Below are positions 41,700-54,255 of a stretch of 64,000 nt of DNA, piece by piece. Below the pieces are notes generated by a model that was not told where the DNA came from, ran no database searches, and was given only the letters and a program-made list of their open reading frames with translations. The translations under genes and the position numbers were made by a program. The stretch's first letter is position 1; every line of letters begins with the position of its first letter. The stretch is from positions 558,001-622,000 of the forward strand of contig JABWDB010000038.1 in assembly GCA_019614645.1 (NCBI GenBank). The letters run 5' to 3'. This DNA is from Stratiolaelaps scimitus. Its lineage: Eukaryota; Arthropoda; Arachnida; Mesostigmata; Laelapidae.

Positions 41700-44600
41700 A
41701 AGATAAATGACACTGATTTCTGGCTCGACCAATGTTCACACATTGGAAACGGCTGTCATGGAGGTATCCTGCAATTCTTGGAAAACTACATGGGGAAGAT
41801 AGACTGTTTGTCATGTTGGTATCAGCTTCTTGGCACCGTATATATCATTGCCCCTTTTTATTGTTCGAATTCGAGCGTCGCCCATGTTAGCATATGAATA
41901 ACCTCAAAATAGCGATGAGGGTATGGTTTAAAATATTAGTATGCACCCCTACACCGTGAGAAGAACAAGTTCATTTATTATCCGCGGTGTTATTGTAATT
42001 CTCATTCTACTCAACTATAATTGCACCCAAAGAACAAGCCTTACCCGACGTGAAACACTGATATTCCAACACTGGACATCTCAGCCGTCATCATAAGGCG
42101 ACGCATAAACCAAACACGCCAGCGCAAGGTCTATTGAGATCTAATCACACACCGTGGTTTCTTGTCATGAGAGAATGCAGGAGTCAATAATCGAGTCTCC
42201 CCTTTGTAGTCGTTACTTCATATAATCCAAAACTGTTTTTGCCAGTTCCCCTCATAACACTCTGATAGAACTGAGCGAATCTGACCATACATAACTCTAC
42301 CTTCGGCGAAGTTTCATCAGACAACTGAGGTTATGGAGAAATACCTAATAATATATTGGCCTATTACCAGTCCCCTTTATCGTCCTCCAGCCTCAGGATT
42401 ACGCCCGCATCGGCCGACTCAGGATCATTCAGTTTGTCGATGTCAGCCTGTTTTACTCTGAGCGACAGTTCACCTGCGCAAAACGTCGAGCAGTGAAACG
42501 CACGCGTGCGATTCGACGAGGTAACTCAACGTGACTCAGCCAAAGGTAATGCAATTTAGAAGACGGGTCCAACTGCCAGCGCAGGTCAACGCTAGACTCC
42601 TGCAATGATTTTACTTCAGCTCCCGTCGTTCGAATAGCTCCAATCGCAAGCTAAGTGGGATACGGACATGCTGGATGTGTTTTTGAACTCGAAATCGAAG
42701 CACGTCCTCGCAACGCTGATGTCTCGAATTACTCATCGTAACATCGGCGGCAGTCGATCTTGCAACATTGACTGACACAGACACACACACAATGCATGGC
42801 CACCACTCCTCTTATCGCTTACGGAGGGGGGCAGGAACCCTATTTGCCAAGAGTGGTTTGCATCTTGCACATGATGATGCGCAGGAGCACAAGTGAAAAA
42901 GGTCCGAGCTCAACGAATCACTGATCGACTGTTGATAATCGGCACTAATCGCCGTCCCCAAGCATCACTGGCTGCCCCAACCTTTGTTGCATGATTGTGA
43001 TCGACTAATGATTACCTTATGTTGCAGGAAGTCTAACATCTTGTCTATGACTTTGCTTCTGCTGCCATCTTCCCCTGATAGGCGAATTCAGGGATCATTT
43101 GTCGTCGATATTAGTGCCTGCGATCTGCGACAAAACTATTTACATCAGTAATCCCAATAACCTCTAATTAAAAATAATCTCGTACCTTCCACAACGGTGT
43201 TTTTAGTTTCAAATTCAGACCAAACCGAAAGCGCACACCTGCTTAAAATAACCCAAGCTGTTTGATGAATTTATGGCAATTTAAGTCCCTTGTCAATAGT
43301 ACACTGTATATATGATTATTCGAGGAAAATAACTATTGTAGAGATTAAGATACGCATCATTGGTCATACATGCGATATGGCCCCATAGGAATGCAAGCCG
43401 ATGAATCTGGAAATAAACGACATGGAGAGTCTAACGATATTTACCTGAAAGGCAAAAATAAACGAGATTCAGTTGATGTGGTTTGCTTCCAATAGACAAA
43501 AATGTAAAAAGATTCAATTCGACATTTGTTTATTGTCTCTCTTGTAGCCTGTGTTCGAAAAATTAATCCTTGCCCTCACCAGCTGACTTTGTAGTTCGTG
43601 TATAGTAGCTTATGTAATATTGAATAGATCATATAGGGTAGGCCATTATTTGGACGTTGATATTCATTGACATTTAATGGATTGCGACAACTTTGCGAAA
43701 ATTAGGCTGCCATTAATGAACCACATCAAGAGTCTTTTTGTTTTTAGTTTCCACTCGCCGTCACAGTCTAAATGATACAAATCGTTGACGTGTAATACAA
43801 GTTATAGGAATCTCCAACGAATTTTGCACGTCATTCATGGAAAATTCCTTCCGAATTACTAAATTATAAATGATATAATATCAAGTACTATGTCTATCTA
43901 CCAATGGCGATATCTATGTCACATCGACATATCCAGCCAGTACTCGTAAACATTTCTTTAGAAGATAAGACTAAGGCTCACATAGAGTAGACATCCAGCA
44001 GGAAAAACAAAGGAGACCTCATCACAGTTGGCTCGAAACGTCGAACTCCAATCGCTCCGTGTCACTCTTCACATTCATCGTCGCTTAGTCTGTGGCACCT
44101 CTGGACTGGTCGAACCAGAAAACAGCAACCCGCGTCTGATATTTATCAAAATCAAAACTCCCCACCCAGATACGCGTTTTCTTAACCCTTTCCTCTTCGT
44201 AATTCGACAAAGATCCCCACCGCGCCCGCAGTGAACCCCGACGTGATTGAGGGTGGTGATATTTCAGCTGCTTTCGCCGTCCGCAGGCGCTTGCGAAGCT
44301 AAGAGATGCCATATTTCAAACGGGATTGCGAACGCCTCCAATGCGGCACAACTAAGTTCCACAAACAACATTGATCCTCTTACCCTTACCGTGAAAAAAT
44401 CGAAAAGTAAAGCTGATCTCTGAATCTGCACACTATCGTTTTGAGCAGATAGAGGGGTTTGCTGTCAGGAGAACAGGCGATTGATCATTCCATTTCGATC
44501 ATTGAGGCCGCGGGTGAATCGAAGGCAGCTATCGAATATGTGCATCGCCAGTAATGACAACTGATTGTGAAATGGCTAAGAAAAAGGCTGAATGCAAATG

Positions 44601-45335
44601 TGGCCGCGTTTCATGCACGTTCGTTTTACTGAACAGCTGTAGTGCTAGATACATGTTCGATAGACAGAGGGTTCAGATGTAAAGATTCACGAGCCAATTT
44701 GATATAGACATTTTTAGAGCGTATTATTCATTTATATCGCTTCCCGGAAGCAAACACCCACATATCAACCCTCTTCAGAGGTCTAATAGCCGTCTACCTT
44801 TGGCAGGTATTGTGCTTCCATCACAGATACTGCTGATGGTTAACACATTTACAGTAGATAAGATACGGCCGGACCCTGCGGACTGTTCGCTCTGTTCTTT
44901 CTCATGAAATGAGTTTCCATTGAAATGTTTTTGTTTGCTTAGAGTAATAAAAAAAATAGCAAAAATATTCAAGAGGAATATAACGAAAGATACATCAAGA
45001 CAGTGCTTCTTGCGAAACGTGTAGAAGGATGACGTCAGCAGTTCACATAATAATGTAGTTCTATGTTTGTTAATGCGCACTTTTCAATTTCGTCATGTTC
45101 ATATAGTCAAAAATCGGTGTTAAGCCGTCTCTTTATACTTTGTGTAATATCCCGAGAGACACCGTCTGTGAAACATTCAATTTTTTTATAAAAAGTTATA
45201 AGTCGGACGCAACATCACATATGACAGCACGGGTACCCTAAAATATCCAGCAAGAGTTCTAACCAGGCTGCAAAAAGCCACAATTGATATGAACCCGATG
45301 CTATATAGGTCACTGAATATTCAAGGCAAGATGTT
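41700..45335. other. Long stretch with no supported gene
   Basis: Only three frames exceed 60 codons (44028-44234 plus, 44312-44085 minus, 45080-44775 minus). No interspersed repeat recognised beyond a short ACACAC run near 42777. Confidence 0.4.
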
Positions 45336-45338
45336 TAC

Positions 45339-45416
45339 GGTAAGGGTAAGGTAAAGCTTTATTGGTTTATTAAAGGAGCTGCAATTTTACAATGCTTAAG
45401 CTCTCTTATATGTCAC
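45339..45416 (-). repeat. SINE tail, family A, inverted copy
   Basis: The complement reads GTGACATATAAGAGAGCTTAAG, then GCAGCTCCTTTAATAAACC and TTTACC-type tail units. It is closest to the 11291 copy. No tRNA head is evident in the adjoining bases. Confidence 0.75.
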
Positions 45417-45435
45417 GAAGTGTATTATATATCAA

Positions 45436-45512
45436 ATAATGCTGCTATAATGCTGCTATAATGCTGCTATAATAATAATAATATATAGCAGGTCACTACA
45501 GAAGGTCACTAC
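45436..45512. repeat. Two neighbouring tandem repeats
   Basis: An 11-base unit (ATAATGCTGCT) is repeated three times and leads into ATA units. Then GGTCACTACA occurs twice, separated by GAA. Confidence 0.9.
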
Positions 45513-45519
45513 ACCTTAA

Positions 45520-47560
45520 AGGGTTTGGGTTTGACCTTGCTGGATTGTGGGTTTGTTTGCAATCACTTCACCAACAGGCGCTCATTTACATACATAGCTT
45601 TGTTAGAAAGGACTCTGCATGACATTAGTGTGTTCCGTCTACTGTATTTCAAGCAAATGTTTGACCACGCAGATGTGACTAAGTGAGTGAGTGACTAAAT
45701 AAAACTATAGAAGAAGAAGGAAGAAGATGGACCGGATAGAAAAAAATAAATAATTAAAGCCACTATAGAGGGGACATAGACTCGCCTGGGTTATTCTATC
45801 TTATCAACAAAGTTGGGTGGGCTAAACGAAATACTGTGCAACATTGTGAAAGGATTTAGCCGGCCCCTGATAAAGGATTTAGCCGTTTATTAGATGAGAA
45901 TTTTCAAGCTACGATGTATTGTTAATGTTCTTGTTGAATTTCAATATCTTCCTACGAAAAAGAAGGCGAAAAGAGTGCCAGCTAAACTATTGACGACACT
46001 GTTGTATATGTGTGAGAGTATATGTAAGTGTCTTTTCCGGATCTATTTAATAAAAACCTAAAATTTGCTCGTGCCAAGCTTCTTGCATAGTTTTAATGCT
46101 GTACCAAAATAAACAACCGGAAGGTGGATATTCGATACAAGTTTCGGCAGCTTTCGGCTTCACAATGTTAATTAAGACGAAGTCTCAGCTGAACTCAACT
46201 GAATTGAAGGATTTTAAAGGGTTTAGATGGTGTGAGCCCCCTGGCGATCTTTCTGACGAAGTTGATTGTTTTGAATAATGTCGCCCGAGAAGGTCGCGCA
46301 GCGCTTGGCAAGTTCCTTACGACTCCTTCGAACGAGCTCGCCGTTTCGTCTACGACGTAGCCGTCCATACTAAACTACTATTGCGGCTGCACATTTCGAG
46401 CCATCTTATGCAAACAGTGTTCTGCACATAACATTAACACTGATTAGTTTCTGCACCCAAGTGCTGTTGATGACTTACAAAATCGTGTTCCAAAATGTAA
46501 CTAAGGTCGTGTGTTTGTTTGGTTGGACATTGACCGTTTAAAATGACAATGTACCATTTAAAGGGTCCAAGATTCGGATAATGTTTATCAAACATACAAA
46601 CCCTGATGGCTCATCAGTGTGAAGAAACTAATATTAAATAACGATTATTTGCAAGTTTACTTTGACATATATAATATTCATGTAACGCATAAAATATCGA
46701 TTCGGGTTAAGCTACATTAGTAAAAAAAGTCAACGCTAAAAGCAGTACACTGAACGTCAAATATTGGCTGAGAGTCAGTCCGAAAACCTAGATAACAATG
46801 TTTAGCAAGCTAGCATCACAAAGCAGCTGTGGAACATATTACAGCTTAGCGTATTTCACGTTCAGCGTGTACAATTGTCGCCCACTTTTATAATTGACTA
46901 ATAAATAACATTTTTTATAGCTTAGTAATTCTGAGGGGAATATTTTGTGACTGTGGATGCCACGTATGAAGGGTGATACCTTGGAGAGTTAACTACATAA
47001 TTTGTGCGTTTAGTTAATTGAGCTAGCAACGTTCTGTGATCAGTCCTAAAAGCGCATCGAGAGTTTTGACGTAAGTTCGTTTCGAGAAGGAACCTATAAA
47101 GTTATAGAAGGATACGTTCGGGAAAACTCCCAGATCGAAGACTCAATAGCATATAGCAATGCAGGCATAACATTTTGGACGCATTTTGAGGAATACGTGG
47201 AGTGTCTACGTCCAAGGTAAAAACCACTTTCTCTACGAAGTGTAATAGTTTTCACAAATACTATCATATCTGACCCGCAGCAGAAGTTCCTAAAAGTTGG
47301 ATAATTGTAATACTATATTATTACAGCTGCCAAGGTTACAAACCCACAAAGTGTTTAGCGTAAATAGCTCAACTCCATCTAGTCTCTTGCACACGCTCAG
47401 ATTTTCAGAGCTCGCTTCATATTCATTTTTATTCTAATGGACATTTATATACCTTTAGGAAATAGCCTTTTCTGCTCTTGCGATTTACTTTTTATTGACC
47501 TCCACGTCGTTAAATCCCAAAAATCAATCATAGTTTATCGAGCAGCACGAAGGGAAATAT
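45520..47560. other. No supported gene
   Basis: AT-rich. AAAGGATTTAGCCG occurs twice near 45850 and 45873. One 60-codon plus-strand frame (46096-46278) lacks splice signals. Confidence 0.4.
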
Positions 47561-47576
47561 ACTCACTTCTAACTCG

Positions 47577-47640
47577 CTCTGAACAGCATGGCTCAACGTA
47601 ACTTTGCGAAAATTTGCCGAGAACCTTGAGCGGTTGCATC
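47577..47640 (-). CDS. Candidate exon ending in a strong donor
   Basis: Minus strand: TTAGAA/GTGAGT at 47577/47576 is a good donor. The upstream acceptor CTCGATCTAG gives a 64-base exon reading MQPLKVLGKFSQSYVEP and onward. Another phase stays open further upstream to about 47730 (KHFYLDVLVILFIHDLD and onward), which would be a longer exon. Either way the bases before the donor are open. Phase unresolved, no family recognised. Confidence 0.3.
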
Positions 47641-47837
47641 CTAGATCGAGATCGTGAATGAACAGAATCACCAAAACATCGAGATAAAAATGCTTAGGCT
47701 GAGAGTATCTCTTCTTGGAATAATTTGCTCACATTAACTGCGCCTTAGACTAGCGTCTGCGTGTGCAGACTTTTACCTCTATTTGGACATGCTACGAGAC
47801 ATCTATGTAGCCAGAAGTGAGCGATGTGAATTGAGGG

Positions 47838-47854
47838 CGGGGGGGGGGGGGGCG
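47838..47854. repeat. Poly-G tract
   Basis: GGGCGGGGGGGGGGGGGGC, a homopolymer of about 14 G. Prone to length errors and able to form G-quadruplex-like structures. Confidence 0.9.
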
Positions 47855-48290
47855 AAGCCTTCCTTCAAAGAAGAGGTCCCTAAGTTACGAATGCCCAAGT
47901 GGACGGAAACTTGGCCTAGCAGGACAGCATATGATCGGAGGTGTTTTGGCTGAACTGTATGCGAAGAATATGAATCCGAACGACGACTATATCAAATAAC
48001 ATGGAGTGAGTACGCGAACCGGTCTCGGACATTTGCAACAAGGGCAGCAACGATGGCCTTCTTCGCTAAAACATGAATATCCGTATCACTCTAAATATAA
48101 TGCCACTAAATGCAGTGTTTACAGTACACAGCATGGTATGGTGTGCTATAGTCAGATTTGTTCCTTTCAATCGATTTACAATTTATTAGCTGTATTCTAT
48201 GTATCTATTATATTTACTTTAGTATAGTTCATGGCCACGATACGACTACGCCTACTATTATATATGTAGAGTGATAAGAAAAGAACGCTT

Positions 48291-48741
48291 TTGAAGATGT
48301 TGGAAAATGGGCCGAACGGCGACGCCCCACGCAAAATGATTCCAAATATCAATTGGCGTTGCTGTTTTCGTTGTTTACGAAGCGATGGCGACGGCAATGT
48401 CTGCTTCCGCCGTGGGAACAGGCAGGTACCGCTCAAGGAGTTGCTGGACTCGATGGCAGCAGTGGTTGCGGTTGTGGAAGTGGCGGCGTCTGCGGCTGTG
48501 GCGACTCGATGGAAAAGGGTCGTCGTACGCTGGTACGACTGCAGAGCCGAATTACACCGATCCGTCTACGAAACACCCACCGCCTAAATCAGATTACATG
48601 CATCACTTCCGCCTCTACTATCCACTGCTTCTTGGGGGAAAGAATTACTGCAGCAACAATAACAATAACGAGGATGTCGTCGACGGCAATGGCAACAACA
48701 GCAACGATTTCAACAGCAAAAATGAGGGAACCGCTTCTTAA
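48291..48741 (+). CDS. Coding-like block read in three overlapping phases
   Basis: Three plus-strand frames overlap here (98, 130 and 118 codons). The most protein-like reading changes phase twice: CCFRCLRSDGDGNVCFRRGN first, then GLDGSSGCGCGSGGVCGCGD, then EPNYTDPSTKHPPPKSDYMH and an Asn-rich end to TAA at 48739-48741. This would fit one exon carrying two small indels, or chance frames in a GC-rich patch. An acceptor-like GTACGACTGCAG precedes the third part. Confidence 0.28.
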
Positions 48742-49014
48742 ATAATTCAAATCTCGCCAAGGTGCATTTCTCTTTTCACTTTAATGTGAGAGTACCTCAG
48801 AGAATGAATTTAATAAACTCTATGTATATATATGTATTGGAGGGGCGTAGACTTTGTTCGTGGTGAACCAAAGTTTACCCTGCACCATTTACACCACCAA
48901 TACTCTATCATCTCATTTATTTATTATTATCCAGCACCATCACAGAACCAACAGAGGCAGCACCATCTGAATTGAGAGGTTTGAGACCGTTGATATATCG
49001 TAGCGCGTTGTAGA

Positions 49015-49401
49015 GTGCATTCCTCGTCACTCACCAACCATAACAACAATAACAACAACAACGACGATGACGACATTGGCATTTTGCCAAATTTCCTTCG
49101 ACTTTTGGCGATGACATTTGAGTCGTTATCTCCACCACTCCCTCCGCGTTCGCGTTTTCGGCCCTACATCAACAGCCGTCGAATCGCACCATTAAAAATT
49201 CAAAAGGAATTTCTACGTTGTCAGCTTTGCGAGGACCAGAGTGTGACGGGAACATTTAGCCATTTAGTCATTCTGACGCGGATACTGTTCACTGTGTGTA
49301 CAGGTGTATGGAGCATCTCCGTTTGCGGAAATGAGGGTTCAAAGAACGCTGGGAGAGTTGTAAAAGGTGAGCCAATTGCCGATAATTTGATTATTTCATA
49401 A
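49015..49401 (+). CDS. 128-codon open frame with an Asn/Asp tract
   Basis: A plus-strand frame, open from about 48994 and beginning at GTG, starts with an Asn then Asp run (AAC/GAC repeats at 49028-49075). It continues as ordinary protein (LPNFLRLLAMTFESLSPP and onward) with several cysteines. Near its end lies AAAAG/GTGAGC at 49367, a good donor. A strong acceptor (TTTATTTATTATTATCCAG) ends at 48934, but no phase is open from there, so the 5' boundary is unclear. Confidence 0.3.
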   Translation: MHSSSLTNHNNNNNNNDDDDIGILPNFLRLLAMTFESLSPPLPPRSRFRPYINSRRIAPLKIQKEFLRCQLCEDQSVTGTFSHLVILTRILFTVCTGVWSISVCGNEGSKNAGRVVKGEPIADNLIIS

Positions 49402-49703
49402 ATCTAAGAATAAACGCAAAAAACACGATGAAAGCTAGGCTATTAGGTTTGGACACAGTTATATCGAAAAACAATAAAAAAAAAATGTATGAAGAGATAT
49501 ATCGATCTCGTGTTGTCGAAACGTATTAACTATATAACAATATACCGAGACACTCATTAATCGTTTTCTCAAGATTCGACGTTAGGAGGACAAAAGGTCG
49601 CTCTTATGATTTCTATGGCAGCTTTGTTTTTTGAAATACACATTTTATTGAAAATGATTTATCATCTCTAGTCATAATATTGTATTAATATTGTCATAAT
49701 ATT

Positions 49704-49864
49704 GTATCCGTTATCTTTACTGTATTTTCGAGCTGACCCTCAGCTGTTCCCCTATGTGACAGGCCTCACCTCTTAACCTTTTTGGTATTACTATGAGGAC
49801 CTGTCGGGGCCACCTTTGCTTATTCTCTTCCTTACTCGTACCTGGCAAGGGTATCCGTTATCTT
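49704..49864 (-). mobile_element. Family B element, 133 bp, with a 14-bp target-site duplication
   Basis: GTATCCGTTATCTT occurs at 49704-49717 and at 49851-49864. The 133 bases between, read on the minus strand, end in CAGCTGAGGGTCAGCTCG plus AAAATACAG, the same 3' stem-loop and A-rich tail as the 30265 copy. They extend much further 5', through GTAATACC and AAAGGTGGC motifs shared with the 29380 copy. It is the longest copy here. It has no B box, so it is not obviously tRNA-derived. It may be a SINE of another type or a 5'-truncated LINE. Confidence 0.82.
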
Positions 49865-49878
49865 AACCAAATGCCAGG

Positions 49879-49901
49879 TTATATATATATATATATATAT
49901 A
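49879..49901. repeat. TA microsatellite
   Basis: About 22 bases of TA next to the family B insertion. Confidence 0.95.
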
Positions 49902-50314
49902 GGTAAATCATTGAATTCTCGAACATATTGATGACATTTATTGAGCACATTAGGCCTCGTTGTGACATCTCTCGTTGGCTACAGTTGGCACAAATAACAT
50001 TTATTATGTTAAGTAGTATCGAATCCGATTGGGTTGATGCTTCCTGAACAGATACATACTCCGTAACCAAGTTCAACCCACGCGACGCTAGGATCTGATT
50101 TGCACTGAATTCTCAATCGACTGACTGCATTGACATTTCATCGATGTGACGCCCCCGCGATTCGTCGACAGCCGTCACCTCGTGGGAGATGCATTCGAGT
50201 GCCTTTTCGAAGGCCTTGGGAAGGTCACAGCTCCTCAGCGTTGAAGTTCAAAAATATTTGTTTCATAGAGATACAGATGTCGTCGTTCGCTTTCTATTAT
50301 CTCATCTGTTACAG

Positions 50315-50582
50315 TCATCGCTGTCACAGCTACCTGTTTCCGCTTTCCAAAAATGAAAGCCAACAGGTTTATGTCGTCCCATTAATTGATGTTTGGCAGC
50401 ATGGAAACTATTTGACGGTGTTGACCCTCTACCGAGTTCAGCAGCCCAAACAAAAATATTCCACAATATCTCTACTCTTTGATGGGTCTACGAGATTAGT
50501 TTGTGCTACTCGCACGGGTCCGTGTCACAAAAGCGGCCCCAACAAGCGCTATAGCGTAGCTAATGCATGTTATTACCATTGA
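50315..50582 (+). CDS. Candidate 3' exon
   Basis: Plus strand: a strong acceptor (TATTATCTCATCTGTTACAG) ends at 50314. The frame then reads HRCHSYLFPLSKNESQQVYV and continues about 89 codons (including VVPLIDVWQHGNYLTVLTLY) to TGA at 50580-50582. A donor-like CAACAG/GTTTAT at about 50368 would make it shorter. The same phase is open upstream to 50130. The composition is that of ordinary protein; family unrecognised. Confidence 0.38.
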
Positions 50583-51097
50583 TGAATAACGATTTATACT
50601 AGAAGCATAAATGTACGCTCAATAATTTCATATGGTTGATAACATTGACGTTAGCTGTCGCAAACTGTCGCCGTCGATTGTGGTCGGAAGAAACGAAGTA
50701 CACTCGTAGGTATTCGCATTGAAGATCATTTACGAATCTAATACAACACTTTGGAATTGGTACGGGGTGTTACCTTGACCAACATGGTGTCAATGCTCGC
50801 GATTGCTTTCTATTAGGAATGGTAAGTCCTATGCATAAGTCTCTGGGTCACTAGTCGTTGCTTGCGTAGCTTCATTAATCATTCGGATGGTGGTAACTCC
50901 CTAATGGTTTTCTTTTACCTTAACATGCTTCGAACACCTCTGCATTTCAACCACATACTGCGTTCATACTGCTGATGGTGCGGATCAATAAATACACTTC
51001 CTTAAATCGTCATGAATAGATTATATTAACACACAGATAGGTGATACATATTACTAATATACAATAGGATAGATTGTTGGATGTGTAAAGAATCCGT

Positions 51098-51319
51098 ATG
51101 TTAAAGCTTGTTCCACTGTGCACATACCGCGTTTTCGATGTTAAATGGTGCGCTTACCAAGAGACGTCCACCGCGGACAAGCTTCTCGTGTCAGCACGTG
51201 GTGTCCGCTGTATTGTGCTTGCCGGACTAACTGACCGACCCTCTAACCAACTAACCGCTTGTGTACTTGCGAGAGAGTGCTGCCGTTGCTGTTACCGTAG
51301 AGTGGTGCAGCAGAAGTAG
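51098..51319 (+). CDS. 73-codon frame, coding doubtful
   Basis: Starts at a TTG (no ATG), contains LLVSARGVRCIVLAGLTDR and a Cys/Arg-rich end, and stops at TAG. No splice signals. It lies in a mildly GC-rich patch. Confidence 0.18.
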   Translation: MLKLVPLCTYRVFDVKWCAYQETSTADKLLVSARGVRCIVLAGLTDRPSNQLTACVLARECCRCCYRRVVQQK

Positions 51320-51329
51320 TAGTGACAGC

Positions 51330-52200
51330 GTCATCTACCCCACTGGGCGAGACAGGCCTTGCCTACGCTTATACCCGTAGCTAGGTGACGGTTAACTTCG
51401 AGCGCCCGTCGTGTACAATATAGACAGAAGTTCTGGTCGCCATGTGTGAGTATGCCTATGTGTGTCGTTCACTTAGGACGAACGCCTGTGTCTGTGCATG
51501 AGAGAAGGAGGACGCTAGCGTCAACCTAATGCGCTGCAAGCATACATGCATATACATACATACACCATGATACACACAACGACGTACACACACACGCACA
51601 GACTCGTTGGACCTCTCTCGAGGCCGTCACTCGTTGACTGACGACCACCCGCCGAGAAAAAATGTCGCTCCCTTTGACTTGACAATTATTCGCGTTGTTT
51701 CAGCCTGATAATTAGGTTTGGACATTAATATTATTTCATCACGTTCAACGATGACAGGCATTATTTAATTACGATGAAATTAATCGTTTTTGGCACGCAG
51801 AATTGTTGTGAAGGCAATTGTGATGACAAATGAAGCCATTCATAAGTTCCGTCCGTTTGTTATGGCGTTGTATAGGAAAGGTTACTAGCACATTGTATCC
51901 AGCATAGAATCTCGAGGGTGAAACTTAGCAATGGATGGGAAAGATGATAGACACACATATTTGCGTTTGCACACAAACTAACAAATACGCAATATGAGTT
52001 CATAGGTTAGTCCTCAATCCCCTCAAGTTCCGCAGTTTCCCCTTGATGTTTTATACGATCGATTCTATCGTTTAATCATCATACATTGATATTTCACGGT
52101 GGATATAGTTATAATATAATAATTTGTCAACAAGAACACACCGATCACCTTCCTCCTAAAGAGAATCATTGGATCATTCGTGCTCTGACGTCAATATTTA
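51330..52200. other. No supported gene
   Basis: CA/TA-rich patch near 51540-51600 and AT-rich sequence after it. Confidence 0.38.
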
Positions 52201-52205
52201 ACCTT

Positions 52206-52949
52206 CTAATATTCCGTATTCGTTCTTACATCCGATAGTCGTTCGAATAAGCAAGATATCAACATCATTTTGAAGTGCTGAACTTGTCTATGTTTATCTA
52301 CGGGTACAAGGTGACGATACGGCCGATAGGTACACGTGTCTACGGCCGAGCTACTCGCCACCTTCCTGAGGTAATCCTCCCATGGAGTCCACTCCATCTC
52401 AGAGTGACGTTATTCCTGTTCACTTCCTCTTTTATCCGGGCAACAATCGTCATGCTCGCGATTCACTCCGTAATTTCCATGTTCTTTGGCGTAGCGGTCT
52501 CTACTAGCCTCACTTTCGTATTTTCGCTGTTCCTTTTTCTTTTTTGCTTAATATTACTTGCTTCATCCTGTTCTAATTCAATTGAAGTCGGCCGGTCCTC
52601 GGCCTATTGTCTTATTTCGACTGGCTACCCGACTTCGACTTCAAGAAGACGACCACCCCTATCGGTAATGATAAGACAACGGAAAGCGATGAGGTGGGCG
52701 GCCACAGAGAACTCCTGAATGAGGAATAAAGGCTGATCGGGGAGGCTGTGGAAAGGGGACTGGGATAGACTCGAAGGAGTCGCCGACGGACAGCTGGTCC
52801 TGTGAATTGCAATGGCCAACGTGACAACGAGCTCGATCGCGAGCGGCCGATAGCCGGCCAGACTTCGTAGTATTCAACGTTCTGTGTCTTAGATTACAGA
52901 GTCGGTATTCGAAACTATTTGGCTCTGTCGTTATCCTGTTCGACATCAT
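52206..52949. other. Overlapping frames on both strands, strand of coding unresolved
   Basis: Plus strand 52275-52718 (147 codons, no ATG until several codons in) includes hydrophobic stretches (FFGVAVSTSLTFVFSLFLFL). Minus-strand frames at 52397-52206 and 52949-52659 also look protein-like. The T-rich plus strand makes hydrophobic runs likely by composition. At most one strand can be right, and splice evidence does not decide. Confidence 0.25.
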
Positions 52950-52959
52950 TTAGACGTAT

Positions 52960-54070
52960 TGCTGCTATAATTACGCGTATAAGTCGTGTAATTAAGCAGG
53001 ATAGTGGCAATAACTGAACAGCACTAAGATTGGCTAGGGTGGAGTCGTGTTGTATGGCAGGTGATCGTTACCATTCGAATACAGTACAATACAAACACTC
53101 ACTTTTGTCAGCCAAGGGGGACAAATTTAAGAAACAACACAATACATGCACATACATACAATGTATCGCTCACTATCACTATCATTATTATTATTATAAC
53201 CCCAACATATTATTAGAATAACAATAGTTTACCTCAGATACCGAACGACGCTTTAAGAAAATATATTATTTATACGTTCTGTGAGCGACTTCGAGATTTA
53301 TAGTATAGTAAAATTCCATACGTTGAAACTATTCAGTATCTGTTGAGGTCTCAATTTATATGCGCCCGTAATAACCCACCCAAGTTTGAATGAGTCTTCC
53401 TGGTTGTCTCATGTCTGGTGGACTTCATTTGTGTCGGCAGGATACGTACTGACGTTATATGATTAACGAAACCATTTCCGGATGTCTTTACGCTTCAGGC
53501 GTCACAATCCGCTAAAAACAGGTCCAGCAGGCGTTGCAGCAGGATATCAACATGAGTCTAGATACGGCATCCTTGATCCTCCACAGGCACCCGCACACAA
53601 TTTTTACTATATCATTTAGGTTCGTAACCTAATGCATATGCTTGTGCTTGCACCTCCACACGAAGAATTTCCGGGGTCCCAAGAAGGCGACGACGCAGAA
53701 ATGCGATGCTTCATCTTGACATTTTGTTGTCATTTTCCTATCCCGAATGGTAAAACATATGTACGCTTGTCTTGGTGACCCCCTAGAGACAAAGGCTTCG
53801 AGTAAACCTAGTGGTGACAGACTACGAAGCGATATGTTCTTCCCAGACGCCTTGTCCTCGTTGAAGGCTTGCTTCTTGTTGTGCCGAGAGAATGCTCCTA
53901 TCGGAGACTCAACTAGAGAGGAGAGCTTTATTTTTTATGCTAGAACGATTTATCGAGGATAGAGCCACTGAAGAATAATAACACCATCAATTTTTCTCGG
54001 GAAAAATAAAATTATAATAATTGGTCGATTTCGTAATTTTTTAAGAAATTTTCGTGCTCGATCACTTGCT
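52960..54070. other. No supported gene
   Basis: ATT run near 53187-53197, and short plus-strand frames (53030-53221, 53747-53962) without splice support. Confidence 0.38.
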
Positions 54071-54077
54071 CACTTGG

Positions 54078-54108
<31 letters not shown>
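54078..54108. repeat. TA microsatellite
   Basis: About 31 bases of TA, with a second TA patch at 54147-54160. Confidence 0.95.
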
Positions 54109-54112
<4 letters not shown>

Positions 54113-54255
54113 CATATATACAAAGGGTGACAACCGGCCTTGCCACATATATATATAATATTTAGGTATATATGGCAAAGGTTGGTCTTCGTCCCAGCCG
54201 AATCAGAAAACAGCAACACAGCTTAAGATGCCTTTGTCCCTGAATTCTATCTCAC

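Noticed and set aside
52275..52718. 147-residue membrane protein
   Set aside because: The hydrophobic run follows from T-rich DNA, the frame has no supported boundaries, and the opposite strand is equally protein-like.
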